The notes below the pieces were generated by a model. The model worked only from the letters and a program-made list of their open reading frames with translations. It made no database searches and was not told the DNA's origin. A DNA stretch of 64,000 bases from an uncultured Ruminococcus sp. (GTDB lineage Bacteria; Bacillota; Clostridia; Lachnospirales; Lachnospiraceae): assembly GCA_900544395.1 (NCBI GenBank), contig UQVC01000007.1, positions 1 to 64,000 on the forward strand, written 5' to 3'. Position numbers and translations under genes: made by a program. Positions 1 through 7,818 of this stretch are shown one piece after another. The first letter of the stretch is position 1. Every line of letters starts with the position of its first letter.

Positions 1-813
1 TATAAAAAACATGGAACAGTTGTTGCAGATACCCCGTTTTTCTCTCAGGTTTCCGAGGGAATTTCACAGGGATGCAAAAAGAATGACTATCGTCTGAAGA
101 TCAGTTATATTTATGAAGATGAAGATACGATCACGAAACAAATCGAAGAAATCCAGTACTCGGACTGCGCAGGGATCATTCTGCTCGGAACAGAAATGGA
201 AGCAGGAGATTTAAAGCCGTTTTTAAATCTTCCGATCCCAGTTGTCCTTCTGGATGCTTATTTTGAAACAGTTCCCTGCAACTGTGTGCTGATCAACAAT
301 GTACAGGGGGCTTATCTGGCAGCCAGACACCTGATCCGAACCTGCAAAACACAGCCCGGATATCTTCAGTCTGCCTATCCGATCAGCAACTTTGCCGAAC
401 GCTCTTCTGGATTTTATAAAGCAGTGCGCGCGGCCGGGATGTCCTCTTCCCGCTCCATCGTCCATAAACTCACCCCTTCTATGGAGGGTGCATATGCAGA
501 TATGATGGAACTCATCAAAAACGGAGAAGAACTGGCTCCCTGTTATTTTGCAGACAACGATCTGATCGCTGTCGGCGCCATAAAGGCACTCAAAGAAAAT
601 GGATACCGGATCCCCCAGGATATCGGAATCGTTGGATTTGACAACCTCCCTCTGGGCAGTGTGATCGAACCGGCACTGACCACCATCCATGTTCCAAAAC
701 AGTATATGGGCGAAGCTGCCGCACAAAAACTCATTGATCTTTTGCATACGCCCGGACAGCCTCCGACAAAGACAGAAGTGTCTACGATGTTGGTGAAAAG
801 GGGGACGGTGTGA
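1..813 (+). CDS. LacI-family transcriptional regulator, C-terminal part (5' end outside window)
   Basis: The frame is open from the first base, so the gene starts upstream and only about 270 codons are visible. What is seen is the periplasmic-binding-protein-like effector domain of LacI/GalR regulators: a substrate-pocket segment (CYFADNDLIAVGAIKAL), then GIVGFDNLPLGS and a late LTTIHVPKQYMGEAAAQKL stretch, all typical of the last third of the family. The DNA-binding helix-turn-helix is missing because of the window edge, not a mutation. An internal ATG at 196 is unlikely to be the start because homologous sequence continues before it. It stands alone on the plus strand, convergent with the glycan operon. 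Its sugar ligand and targets cannot be read. Confidence 0.85.
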   Translation, partial: YKKHGTVVADTPFFSQVSEGISQGCKKNDYRLKISYIYEDEDTITKQIEEIQYSDCAGIILLGTEMEAGDLKPFLNLPIPVVLLDAYFETVPCNCVLINNVQGAYLAARHLIRTCKTQPGYLQSAYPISNFAERSSGFYKAVRAAGMSSSRSIVHKLTPSMEGAYADMMELIKNGEELAPCYFADNDLIAVGAIKALKENGYRIPQDIGIVGFDNLPLGSVIEPALTTIHVPKQYMGEAAAQKLIDLLHTPGQPPTKTEVSTMLVKRGTV

Positions 814-921
814 GCCGTCTTCCTGCAAATACGTACCTTTCCAGAGTTCTATTTATAGAAAATCCCTTTTTGTCCGTTTTTCCAATATATTTTTCTGCAA
901 TTTTGTCCGTTTTTCCAACAT

Positions 922-982
922 TTCACGAAAAACAACTTTCTTCTTATTCTGTATCCTGATGATACACATGATTCTGGTAATT
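922..982. repeat. Direct repeat copy 1 (61 bp), remnant of a response-regulator gene end
   Basis: This matches 1472-1532 at 58 of 61 positions. Read on the minus strand it encodes NYQNHVYHQDTE-stop, against NYQNHVYHQNAE-stop at the end of the intact response regulator. The three differences include TAA versus TGA, so both copies keep an in-frame stop. Upstream of this segment the reading frame is not AraC-like, so only about the last 13 codons survive. The copy also contains the CACGAAA motif that recurs near 1410-1480. Confidence 0.85.
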
Positions 983-1039
983 AGGCGAAAACAGGTGCAT
1001 AGCACAAATTATTATGGACCATTCTGGAGCAAAAGGAAT

Positions 1040-1068
1040 TTGACAGCTTACTTTATCTCTGATAGAAT
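1040..1068 (+). promoter_or_regulatory. Strong sigma-A promoter of a small antisense RNA
   Basis: TTGACA at 1040-1045 and TAGAAT at 1063-1068 are separated by 17 bases, close to the consensus. No coding region with a ribosome site follows before the terminator at about 1130-1165, so this promoter drives a short untranslated RNA. Confidence 0.75.
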
Positions 1069-1074
1069 AAAAAT

Positions 1075-1167
1075 AGAAAAAGGTACTACCGATAAGCGGT
1101 TAGTCCAAAGATATATGTTTACTTTTAACTTAAAAAGTAACCGTTTCCTTGGCGGTTACTTTTTTGT
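1075..1167 (+). ncRNA. Probable type I antitoxin RNA, antisense to the 3' end of the small membrane toxin
   Basis: A transcript of roughly 90 bases is expected from the promoter at 1040-1068 to the terminator hairpin. It begins near a small hairpin (ACCG-ATAAG-CGGT, about 1087-1099) and ends in a stem made of AAAGTAACCG and CGGTTACTTT followed by T's. It runs opposite to the toxin gene and overlaps its last codons and 3' region, the arrangement known for txpA/RatA and fst-type systems. Start and end are inferred; no expression evidence exists here. Confidence 0.55.
1132..1166. terminator. Bidirectional terminator shared by toxin mRNA and antisense RNA
   Basis: The stem AAAGTAACCG / CGGTTACTTT with a nine-base loop is followed by TTTTTT on the plus strand and by TTTTTAAG on the minus strand. 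The stop codon of the toxin gene (1156-1158) lies inside the stem. Confidence 0.75.
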
Positions 1168-1248
1168 ATGATCTATATATGCAATCAAAATCGATACTAC
1201 GATACCAAGTATCATCAGTACGATGGAGAGCAATTCAAAATCAGTCAT
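1156..1248 (-). CDS. Small hydrophobic holin-like toxin, type I toxin-antitoxin (30 aa)
   Basis: The peptide has a short acidic start (MTDFELL), one hydrophobic helix of about 18 residues (residues 7-24) and a charged tail ending HTKK. This is the pattern of the Firmicute putative holin-like toxins (TxpA/BsrG-like, Pfam Hol_Tox). The start is the ATG at 1246-1248 because AAAGGAGG lies 7-9 bases upstream; longer in-frame starts lack such a site. A perfect TATAAT for this strand sits at 1286-1291 with only a weak -35. The stop codon falls within the shared terminator, and an antisense RNA runs in from the other side. Known members insert into the membrane and stop growth. Assignment rests on size, topology and locus layout. 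Confidence 0.6.
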   Translation of the reverse strand: MTDFELLSIVLMILGIVVSILIAYIDHTKK

Positions 1249-1471
1249 AAAGTTTGCCCTCCTTTCCCAGCTGTTCCGGAAGCATATTATATACCACAGA
1301 AGCCTTTTCTCTGTTTTCATTATCATATTTTGCCAGATTTTTTTCATAAAGGCTCAGAATATTACGCTTTACAAAATCAATCCGTGCAAAGGTTTTCTTT
1401 ATTAATATCACGAAAAACAGAAATGTTTTTTCTACTTTTTCACGAAAACACGAAATGTTTTCCCCTGTTTC

Positions 1472-1532
1472 TTCACGAAAAACAACTTTCTTCTCATTCT
1501 GCATTCTGATGATACACATGATTCTGGTAATT
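1472..1532. repeat. Direct repeat copy 2 (61 bp), at the 3' end of the response regulator gene
   Basis: Partner of 922-982, offset by exactly 550 bases. It covers the last 13 codons of the AraC-type response regulator plus about 22 bases beyond its stop. The pair brackets the probable type I toxin locus. Confidence 0.85.
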
Positions 1533-2567
1533 TTTCGGAGTCTCTCCTGTATACTTTTTAAAAATATCCGTAAAATAGCGATAATTATTGTATCCTACCA
1601 TTTCACTTACTTCGTAAACTTTATACCCTTTTTTAAGGAGACCTTTCGCCTTGTCAATCCGTAATTTTGTCAAAAACTTTACATAAGACATCCCGACCTC
1701 ACTTTTAAAAAGTACACTCAGATATGCTGTGCTCATCTTCACCATATCCGCAAGTTCATTCAGTCCAATGTCTTCATTATAATGTGCTTCAATATACGTC
1801 AATAGTTCCGAAATCGTTCTGTGTCCACTTTTTGTTTTATCTGCTTCTATATATTTTCCCAAATCAGAGAAGATACTTTCTGCATACTGACAGACCTCTT
1901 CTTTGGTTTGTTTCTGTTCCATCTCATGAAAGGAAACCAGATGATCGCGCGGAATGCCTTTCTTATTTTCAAGTAAAATATCACATAGTACCGCCAGATA
2001 CTTATAAACTTCCCGTCTCAAGTCTGCCAGATCCCGATAGATCAGCTGCATCTTTTCCAATGCTTCTTGTGTCTGCAAGGAAAAGGAATGAATATCCTTT
2101 CCGATCAAGCTTTCAATACTTTCTTCCATAACACAATTTAATTCGTCCACAAGCTGTCTGCTTTTTGCAAGAAAATGCTGTGCCTCTTTTTTTCGAAAAC
2201 AATCTTCCTCTACGAAATTTAATACATCATTTAATTTATCAATACTAATCGGTTTATCAATATACCCTTTGACTCCCAGACGCAATGCCTTTCTGGCATA
2301 TTCAAATTCCGTATATCCGCTGATTACAACAAATACGGTATCCTTACAAAGTTCTTTTGCTGATTCGATCATCGAAAGCCCGTCCATTCCAGGTATCCGA
2401 ATATCTGTAATGACCAGATCTGGTTTTGTCTCACAGATGATCTCAAGTCCATGAATTCCATCGTAGGCACATCCTACTACCTCATATTCCAGTTTTTTTC
2501 TGGCAATCATAGCCTTGATTCCCTCTACTACGATATATTCATCATCAATTACCACTAATCGATACAT
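1494..2567 (-). CDS. AraC-type response regulator (YesN family)
   Basis: The protein has an N-terminal receiver domain (residues 1-120) with the acidic pair D8-D9, phospho-acceptor D55 in ITDIRIPGMDG and the conserved Lys in YIDKP. A linker of about 130 residues follows, then two AraC helix-turn-helix motifs (about 255-355, ending GYNNYRYFTDIFKKYTGETPKNY). Its start overlaps the histidine kinase gene by 13 bases, so it is the cognate regulator and the last gene of the glycan operon. By family precedent it activates the importer and glycosidase genes upstream. Its last 13 codons are duplicated at 922-982. Confidence 0.93.
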   Translation of the reverse strand: MYRLVVIDDEYIVVEGIKAMIARKKLEYEVVGCAYDGIHGLEIICETKPDLVITDIRIPGMDGLSMIESAKELCKDTVFVVISGYTEFEYARKALRLGVKGYIDKPISIDKLNDVLNFVEEDCFRKKEAQHFLAKSRQLVDELNCVMEESIESLIGKDIHSFSLQTQEALEKMQLIYRDLADLRREVYKYLAVLCDILLENKKGIPRDHLVSFHEMEQKQTKEEVCQYAESIFSDLGKYIEADKTKSGHRTISELLTYIEAHYNEDIGLNELADMVKMSTAYLSVLFKSEVGMSYVKFLTKLRIDKAKGLLKKGYKVYEVSEMVGYNNYRYFTDIFKKYTGETPKNYQNHVYHQNAE

Positions 2568-4321
2568 GCCTTTTCCATTCCTTTCGTTTTTTCAGGTATT
2601 GTAATTCTGACTGTTGTTCCTTTCCCAGGTTTACTTTCAAATGTCACCCCATATTCCGGACCATAATTTAGTTGGATCCGCTCTTTTACATTCCGAATCC
2701 CATATCCTGATTCCAGTCTGGAGAGATCGTCAATACCAACACCATCATCTATGATCTCAAATATCAGATTTGTGTCTGCCCGTTTTCCGGTAATGCGGAT
2801 ACTTCCTTTCCCCATCTTCGGTTCCAGTCCATGATACATCGCATTTTCCACAAATGGCTGCAAAATAAAAGAAATAATCCGACAGTTCCTGATTTCCGGT
2901 TCTACCTCGATCCGTAACTCAAATCTGTCCTGATAACGCATATTTTGCAGTTTCATATATTCTTCCACTCTCCGGACGGAATCTTCCACTGTTATGTATC
3001 TTTCTCCATTATTCAGGGAAAGTTTAAAATTATTAGACAATGCCAGTATCATTTCTGCAATTTGATCATCCCCGTGAATGATTGCCACACAATAAATAGA
3101 ATCCAATGTATTGTATAAAAAATGTGGATTGATCTGTGCCTGCAACAACAAAAGCTCCGCTTCCCGCTCATTCAGCTTTACGACCATCAATCGTTCCGAA
3201 AGTTCCAGATTCGTATTGACCATCTCCTTGAATTTTCTTCCGATCATCCCCACTTCACTGTCATCAAATTCTTCTGAAATATTACGTTCTCCTTCCCCCA
3301 CATCACAAATAACCTTTTCCAGCTGTTTCAAAGGTTTTGTAATGCTTTTTGAAATTTGTCTCGCAAGGAAAAACGACAATACCACAATAATGCCACCCAG
3401 TGAGAACACTACATTTCTCACATAACGGCTTGTAATACTCAACTCGTTTTTGGCAATCGCATTCACAAAACTCCATCCTGTCGTTTCATTTTGAGCACTG
3501 CTGAACACATATCTTTTGTCAGATCCACTGAAATAATCTGAAACGAGCTGTTTCGTATCTGCATCCTCACTGTTCAGATACACCGGAATCCCTTTCTGTG
3601 CTTCATCCACAATCATATAGACACTGGTATGATATTCCTCATCACCTTCCACAATGGACTCTCCTAACATTCTTCTGCTCAGATTCAGAATCATACATCC
3701 CATCGGAACTCCAGTTGATGGATTGTTCAAAATCTTAGTAAAGCAGACAACTTCCTCTGTGTCTTCTGCACCTCCAAGTACACCTTGTCCCCAGAAAACT
3801 TCTTTTCCGGCATTTGCTGCTGTCTTTTTATACCAGCTTTCATCCTGGAAGCGATGCTCTTTATAATAATTATAAAAGGAAATCCCTCCCTTATTGATAT
3901 TACTCAAAAAGAAATGATGTCCATAAAAATCCATCACTGCCACACTGCTGACTGCCTCTTCCTGAAACGTAATATTAGTCAGGATCTTCTCCAACGCTTT
4001 CTGATCTTCCTGTGTAAACTCATGATCTCCGTCTTTTTGTCCTCGCTCCAGAACTTCACAAAGCGTTGCATCTGTTAAAATACTTCTCTCTTTATCAATA
4101 ATTGGCTTCAATTTCAAATCCAAAATTTTGCTTGAATTTTTTAACATGGTCTCATAAGACTGTCTGTAATTCTCCTCGATCGTCGTCTTTTCCATATGGT
4201 ACGATACAGTCCCCAACACCCCGGTCGCTAATATCGTTAAAAAAAGCATGGACATAAAAATCTGATCCCGAATATTGTGTCTTCTCCACCATTTCCACCC
4301 ATTCAAGAATCTGCTTTTCAT
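2555..4321 (-). CDS. Sensor histidine kinase, YesM family
   Basis: A membrane sensor with one helix near residues 18-38, a large extracytoplasmic sensing region (about 40-300), a second helix (about 303-322), a HAMP linker, the His_kinase module with the phospho-accepting His in QINPHFLYNTLD (about residue 400) and a HATPase domain with N-box NAMYHGLEP and G-boxes DDGVGID and GYGIRNVKER. The ATG at 4319-4321 is preferred because AGGAGG lies seven bases before it; the ATG two codons earlier is almost on top of that site. The gene is 37 bases downstream of the GH78 gene and overlaps its response regulator. It probably senses an extracellular or importer-bound oligosaccharide. Confidence 0.93.
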   Translation of the reverse strand: MKSRFLNGWKWWRRHNIRDQIFMSMLFLTILATGVLGTVSYHMEKTTIEENYRQSYETMLKNSSKILDLKLKPIIDKERSILTDATLCEVLERGQKDGDHEFTQEDQKALEKILTNITFQEEAVSSVAVMDFYGHHFFLSNINKGGISFYNYYKEHRFQDESWYKKTAANAGKEVFWGQGVLGGAEDTEEVVCFTKILNNPSTGVPMGCMILNLSRRMLGESIVEGDEEYHTSVYMIVDEAQKGIPVYLNSEDADTKQLVSDYFSGSDKRYVFSSAQNETTGWSFVNAIAKNELSITSRYVRNVVFSLGGIIVVLSFFLARQISKSITKPLKQLEKVICDVGEGERNISEEFDDSEVGMIGRKFKEMVNTNLELSERLMVVKLNEREAELLLLQAQINPHFLYNTLDSIYCVAIIHGDDQIAEMILALSNNFKLSLNNGERYITVEDSVRRVEEYMKLQNMRYQDRFELRIEVEPEIRNCRIISFILQPFVENAMYHGLEPKMGKGSIRITGKRADTNLIFEIIDDGVGIDDLSRLESGYGIRNVKERIQLNYGPEYGVTFESKPGKGTTVRITIPEKTKGMEKACID

Positions 4322-4358
4322 CTCCATGCCTCCTGCTCTCGTTCATTTTGCTATCGGT

Positions 4359-7001
4359 TTATTGTCTATATCGAATTGTATATTCTCCGGATCTCGCTTC
4401 TGCTTCCATATATCCCGGTTTCTTCTCAAATGCAAGTCCATCTGCGTTCAAAACTTCTTTTGCCTCATCCAGTTGGATTCTTGCTGTCGTATTTGCCGGC
4501 ACTTGTACAAACATTGTAACACATCCTTCTTCCACTTGCCATTTCAATCGATTTTCTCCATATACAGAATGATAGGTTGTATCCACGAACTTCAGATCTC
4601 CTCCAATCTTCGGTGCATAGATTACATGTTGGAATCCCGGTGCGCTTTCGTCTGCTTCGATTCCGCCCATTACCCGATACATCCATTCTCCGATTGCACC
4701 ATAGGCATAATGATTGAAAGAATTCATATCGGCACTCCACATCGTTCCGTCCGGTTTCAGGCCGTCCCAGTGTTCCCAAATGGTAGTTGCACCCTGTTTG
4801 ACCTGATACAGCCAGGATGGGAAGTCTTCCTTCAAAAGCAAATCATATGCCTCTTTCACTCGTCCATTCTGGCTCAAAGCATGGCAGAAATACGGAGTTC
4901 CCACAAATCCGGTCACAAGATGTCCGTTTTCTTTCTCCAACAGTTCCGTCAGACGTTTCACGGTCTTTTCCCTGTAAACTTCCGGTGTCAGTCCGAAATA
5001 CAATGCCACAATGTGAGCAGTCTGTGTCTGCGCTGTCATATTGCCTTCCGCATCAAAAAATGTCTCCTGGAACTTTTTCACGATATGCGCGTATAAGTCC
5101 TCATAATCTGCTGCCTCTTCTTTATTCAATACTTTTGCGATCTTCGCAAACAGTCCGGTGGAATACGCAAAATATGCGGTACAGGTCAGATCATTCGGCG
5201 TGGCTCCAAAATAGCTTCCTTCTTCTGCATCCAACGCCACCCAGTCGCCAAACTGCAGCTTGTAATTCCAGATGTAATCATTGGAATGTTTTCTCATAAA
5301 TTCAATCCAGCCTCGCATACTGTCGTACTGGATTTCCAGAATTTTGGTGTCTCCATACATCAAATACAGTGTCCACGGAGCGATCACTGCCACATCTGCC
5401 CAGGCAGCCGCCGAATGTGGACCTTGACTGAGCAGCCAGTTTCCATCTGTTTTTCCCTCTTCGATATTCGGTATCACATGGGGAACTCCGCCCTCCGGAG
5501 TCTGATCGACTTCCACATCATGGAGCCATTTCCGATAAAATGTATAGGTATTCATGAGATAACATGCTGTCCGGCAGAAAATCTGTGCATCCCCGGTCCA
5601 CCCCAGTCGCTCGTCACGCTGCGGACAATCGGTCGGTACGTCCAGAAAGTTGCCCTTTAAGCCCCACAGATAATTGTGATGCAGCTGATTTAACAGAGGA
5701 TTGGAGCACGTAATATTTCCCGTTGGTTCCATCTCAGAATGCATGGTACACGCTGTAAAGTTTTCTGCTTTGACTTCTCCCGGACAGGACAGAATCTGCG
5801 CATATTGAAATCCCATATATGTAAATCTTGGATACCAGGTGATGGTTCCTTCTTTTGCAAAGGTATATTTCATCTCCGCCCTTGCAGCTCTTAAATTATC
5901 CAGATACACATTTCCTTTGGAATCCAGTACTTCAAAGCATTTCAGCCAGATCACATCTCCCGGTTTTCCGGTTGCTGTCACACGGATACGTCCTGCCATA
6001 TTCTGCCCAAAATCCAGTACCTGTTCCCCTTTTGGTGTTGTAAAAAGTCTTTTTGCCGGGATTTCATCCATCACCTGCACTCTTGCCCCGCTCTGTGCAC
6101 GGATTACATTTGTATCAAATGGGACCTCTGCTGTTTGATGCCAGTTTCCTTCCGGAATCTCCTTCGATGCCCATCCCTGGATCTCAAGACTGGCATCATA
6201 GATCTCGCCGTGATAGATTTCTGAAAAGATAATCGGAGAATCACATCCTTTCCAGCTTCCATCTGTCAAAATGCTCTCTTCACTTCCATCCTCATAGCGA
6301 ATTCGAAGTTCCATAGAAAACCCGGTCTGGTCTCCGTAATTGTTCCTTCCCTTTGTCAGCCCCATCACTCCTTTGTACCAGCCTGCCGCCAGCATGGCGC
6401 CTGCTACATTGCATCCTTCTTTTAAAAGATCTGTCACTTCATAAGTCTGGTACAATAAATGCCGTCGGTAAGACGTCCAACCGGGAGTCATCTCATCCTT
6501 GCCGACTTTTTCTCCATTTAGAAAAAAGTTATAAAGCCCCAGCGCCGTGGTCATTGCATAGGCCGCTTTTACCGGTTTTTTCACGGTAAATGTTCCGCGG
6601 ACATAGGTTCCTTTGGAAACTTCCCGGTCAGCTTCTGTTGTCTCTGCCGAAACAAATGGAGCACTCCATGCTTCCCCTTCTGTCAGTCCGGTCACAAAAT
6701 ATGCCGCTTCGCTCCAGGGAGTCTCTTCTGCTTCATCACTTACTTTCACCCGCACAAAATATTTTGCTGCGGATTCCAGCTTTCCACTCTCCGGTGTCAG
6801 GTGCGCTGATTTTCCAGATGCCACGCTTCCACTGTTGTACACCAATTCTGTAAATTCCGGATCTTTTGCGATCTGGAGAATATAGGACTTCTGCATTACA
6901 TTTCTCTTATCGCTTACAATCTCCCAACCAAACTGCGGCATTTCGGAAATGCCTACCGGATTTTTCTGATAATCAATATGGACTCTGCTGATTTTTAACA
7001 T
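4359..7001 (-). CDS. Alpha-L-rhamnosidase, glycoside hydrolase family 78
   Basis: An 880-residue intracellular enzyme (no signal peptide) that removes terminal alpha-L-rhamnose. Order of parts: N-terminal fibronectin-like and beta-sandwich domains (about 1-330), the Bac_rhamnosid domain, the (alpha/alpha)6 catalytic barrel with the family motif DCPQRDERLGWTGDAQ (about residues 455-470) and WEHWDG near 740, then a C-terminal beta domain. Both acidic catalytic regions of GH78 are therefore present. It starts five bases before the BKACE gene ends and is followed by the YesM/YesN pair. It suggests that rhamnose caps the imported oligosaccharide, as in rhamnogalacturonan side chains or plant glycosides; the actual substrate is not resolved. 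Confidence 0.93.
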   Translation of the reverse strand: MLKISRVHIDYQKNPVGISEMPQFGWEIVSDKRNVMQKSYILQIAKDPEFTELVYNSGSVASGKSAHLTPESGKLESAAKYFVRVKVSDEAEETPWSEAAYFVTGLTEGEAWSAPFVSAETTEADREVSKGTYVRGTFTVKKPVKAAYAMTTALGLYNFFLNGEKVGKDEMTPGWTSYRRHLLYQTYEVTDLLKEGCNVAGAMLAAGWYKGVMGLTKGRNNYGDQTGFSMELRIRYEDGSEESILTDGSWKGCDSPIIFSEIYHGEIYDASLEIQGWASKEIPEGNWHQTAEVPFDTNVIRAQSGARVQVMDEIPAKRLFTTPKGEQVLDFGQNMAGRIRVTATGKPGDVIWLKCFEVLDSKGNVYLDNLRAARAEMKYTFAKEGTITWYPRFTYMGFQYAQILSCPGEVKAENFTACTMHSEMEPTGNITCSNPLLNQLHHNYLWGLKGNFLDVPTDCPQRDERLGWTGDAQIFCRTACYLMNTYTFYRKWLHDVEVDQTPEGGVPHVIPNIEEGKTDGNWLLSQGPHSAAAWADVAVIAPWTLYLMYGDTKILEIQYDSMRGWIEFMRKHSNDYIWNYKLQFGDWVALDAEEGSYFGATPNDLTCTAYFAYSTGLFAKIAKVLNKEEAADYEDLYAHIVKKFQETFFDAEGNMTAQTQTAHIVALYFGLTPEVYREKTVKRLTELLEKENGHLVTGFVGTPYFCHALSQNGRVKEAYDLLLKEDFPSWLYQVKQGATTIWEHWDGLKPDGTMWSADMNSFNHYAYGAIGEWMYRVMGGIEADESAPGFQHVIYAPKIGGDLKFVDTTYHSVYGENRLKWQVEEGCVTMFVQVPANTTARIQLDEAKEVLNADGLAFEKKPGYMEAEARSGEYTIRYRQ

Positions 7002-7005
7002 ACGC

Positions 7006-7806
7006 TTACCTCTTCCTCAACTGTAAGATTTCTCTTGCTTCCTGTGGTGTTGCAGCCTCCAGTCCCATTGCCCGAATCAAAGTCACTGTTTTTTCCACCA
7101 GCTGATAGTTATACTCTGCTGTTTTTTCTTCTTCCAGATAGGCACTGTCCTCAAATCCAATCCGCACCACCGTTGCTCCCATGGCGATGGCTGCTGCCAG
7201 AAATGTCCAGTTGTCTCTTCCAAAATGTGTCACTCCCCACAGCACATCCCGGGGAACAAAAGAGCGGAATGCGGACAGCATCTCCGGTGTTGCCTGCATG
7301 CCTCCTTTGTGTCCAAACACAAGATTGAACAATTTCGGCTCGGCAAATGGCTGTTCTTCCTCCACCAGTTTCATATTGTGAATCATTCCGATATCAAATA
7401 CTTCTGTCTCCGGCAGGATTCCTCGTTTATAAACTTCAGAAGCACAATACCGGATATCATCAAAAGAGTTACGATATACCGCTTCCCCAAGATTGGTACT
7501 TCCCCCGTTAAGAGATGCAGATTCCACTTTTTCATAATTCAGCGGATTGCACCGCTCCTCGATCGTCAGATCAGAAACCCCTCCGGTGGAAGCCTGTACG
7601 ACAACATCTGTCTTTTTCAAAATTGCCTCAAAACACGCTTCCATATAAGAAATATCTGCCGTTAGACTTCCGTCTGGTCTTCTGCAGTGCAGGTGGCACA
7701 TTGCCGCACCTGCATCCACACTTTTTTTCACATCTTCTGCCAGGGCTTTTGCATCCACGGCATCCCCCGCACGCACAGGGGCAAGTGATACGATTACTTT
7801 CCGCAT
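7006..7806 (-). CDS. Beta-keto acid cleavage enzyme (BKACE, 3-keto-5-aminohexanoate cleavage enzyme family, DUF849)
   Basis: Members of this metal-dependent TIM-barrel family condense a beta-keto acid with acetyl-CoA and split it into acetoacetate plus a new CoA ester. The start MRKVIVSLAPVRAG and the metal-binding pair H38/H40 (MCHLHCRRPDG) are seen, as are VVQASTGG and the conserved WGVTHFGRDNW segment. At 266 residues it is slightly short for the family (about 270-310). It lies 12 bases downstream of the GH127-kinase fusion gene. In a glycan operon this points to degradation of a 3-oxo sugar acid. The substrate cannot be read from sequence. Confidence 0.85.
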   Translation of the reverse strand: MRKVIVSLAPVRAGDAVDAKALAEDVKKSVDAGAAMCHLHCRRPDGSLTADISYMEACFEAILKKTDVVVQASTGGVSDLTIEERCNPLNYEKVESASLNGGSTNLGEAVYRNSFDDIRYCASEVYKRGILPETEVFDIGMIHNMKLVEEEQPFAEPKLFNLVFGHKGGMQATPEMLSAFRSFVPRDVLWGVTHFGRDNWTFLAAAIAMGATVVRIGFEDSAYLEEEKTAEYNYQLVEKTVTLIRAMGLEAATPQEAREILQLRKR

Positions 7807-7818
7807 CTTCCAGTCCTC

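Noticed and set aside
814..960. Repeated GTCCGTTTTTCCAA phrase (about 868 and 904)
   Set aside because: Two short A/T-rich copies without symmetry or neighbours; probably chance or slippage.
959..1171. 70-codon plus-strand frame running into the toxin locus
   Set aside because: It has no ribosome site and contains a full promoter and terminator for the antisense RNA.
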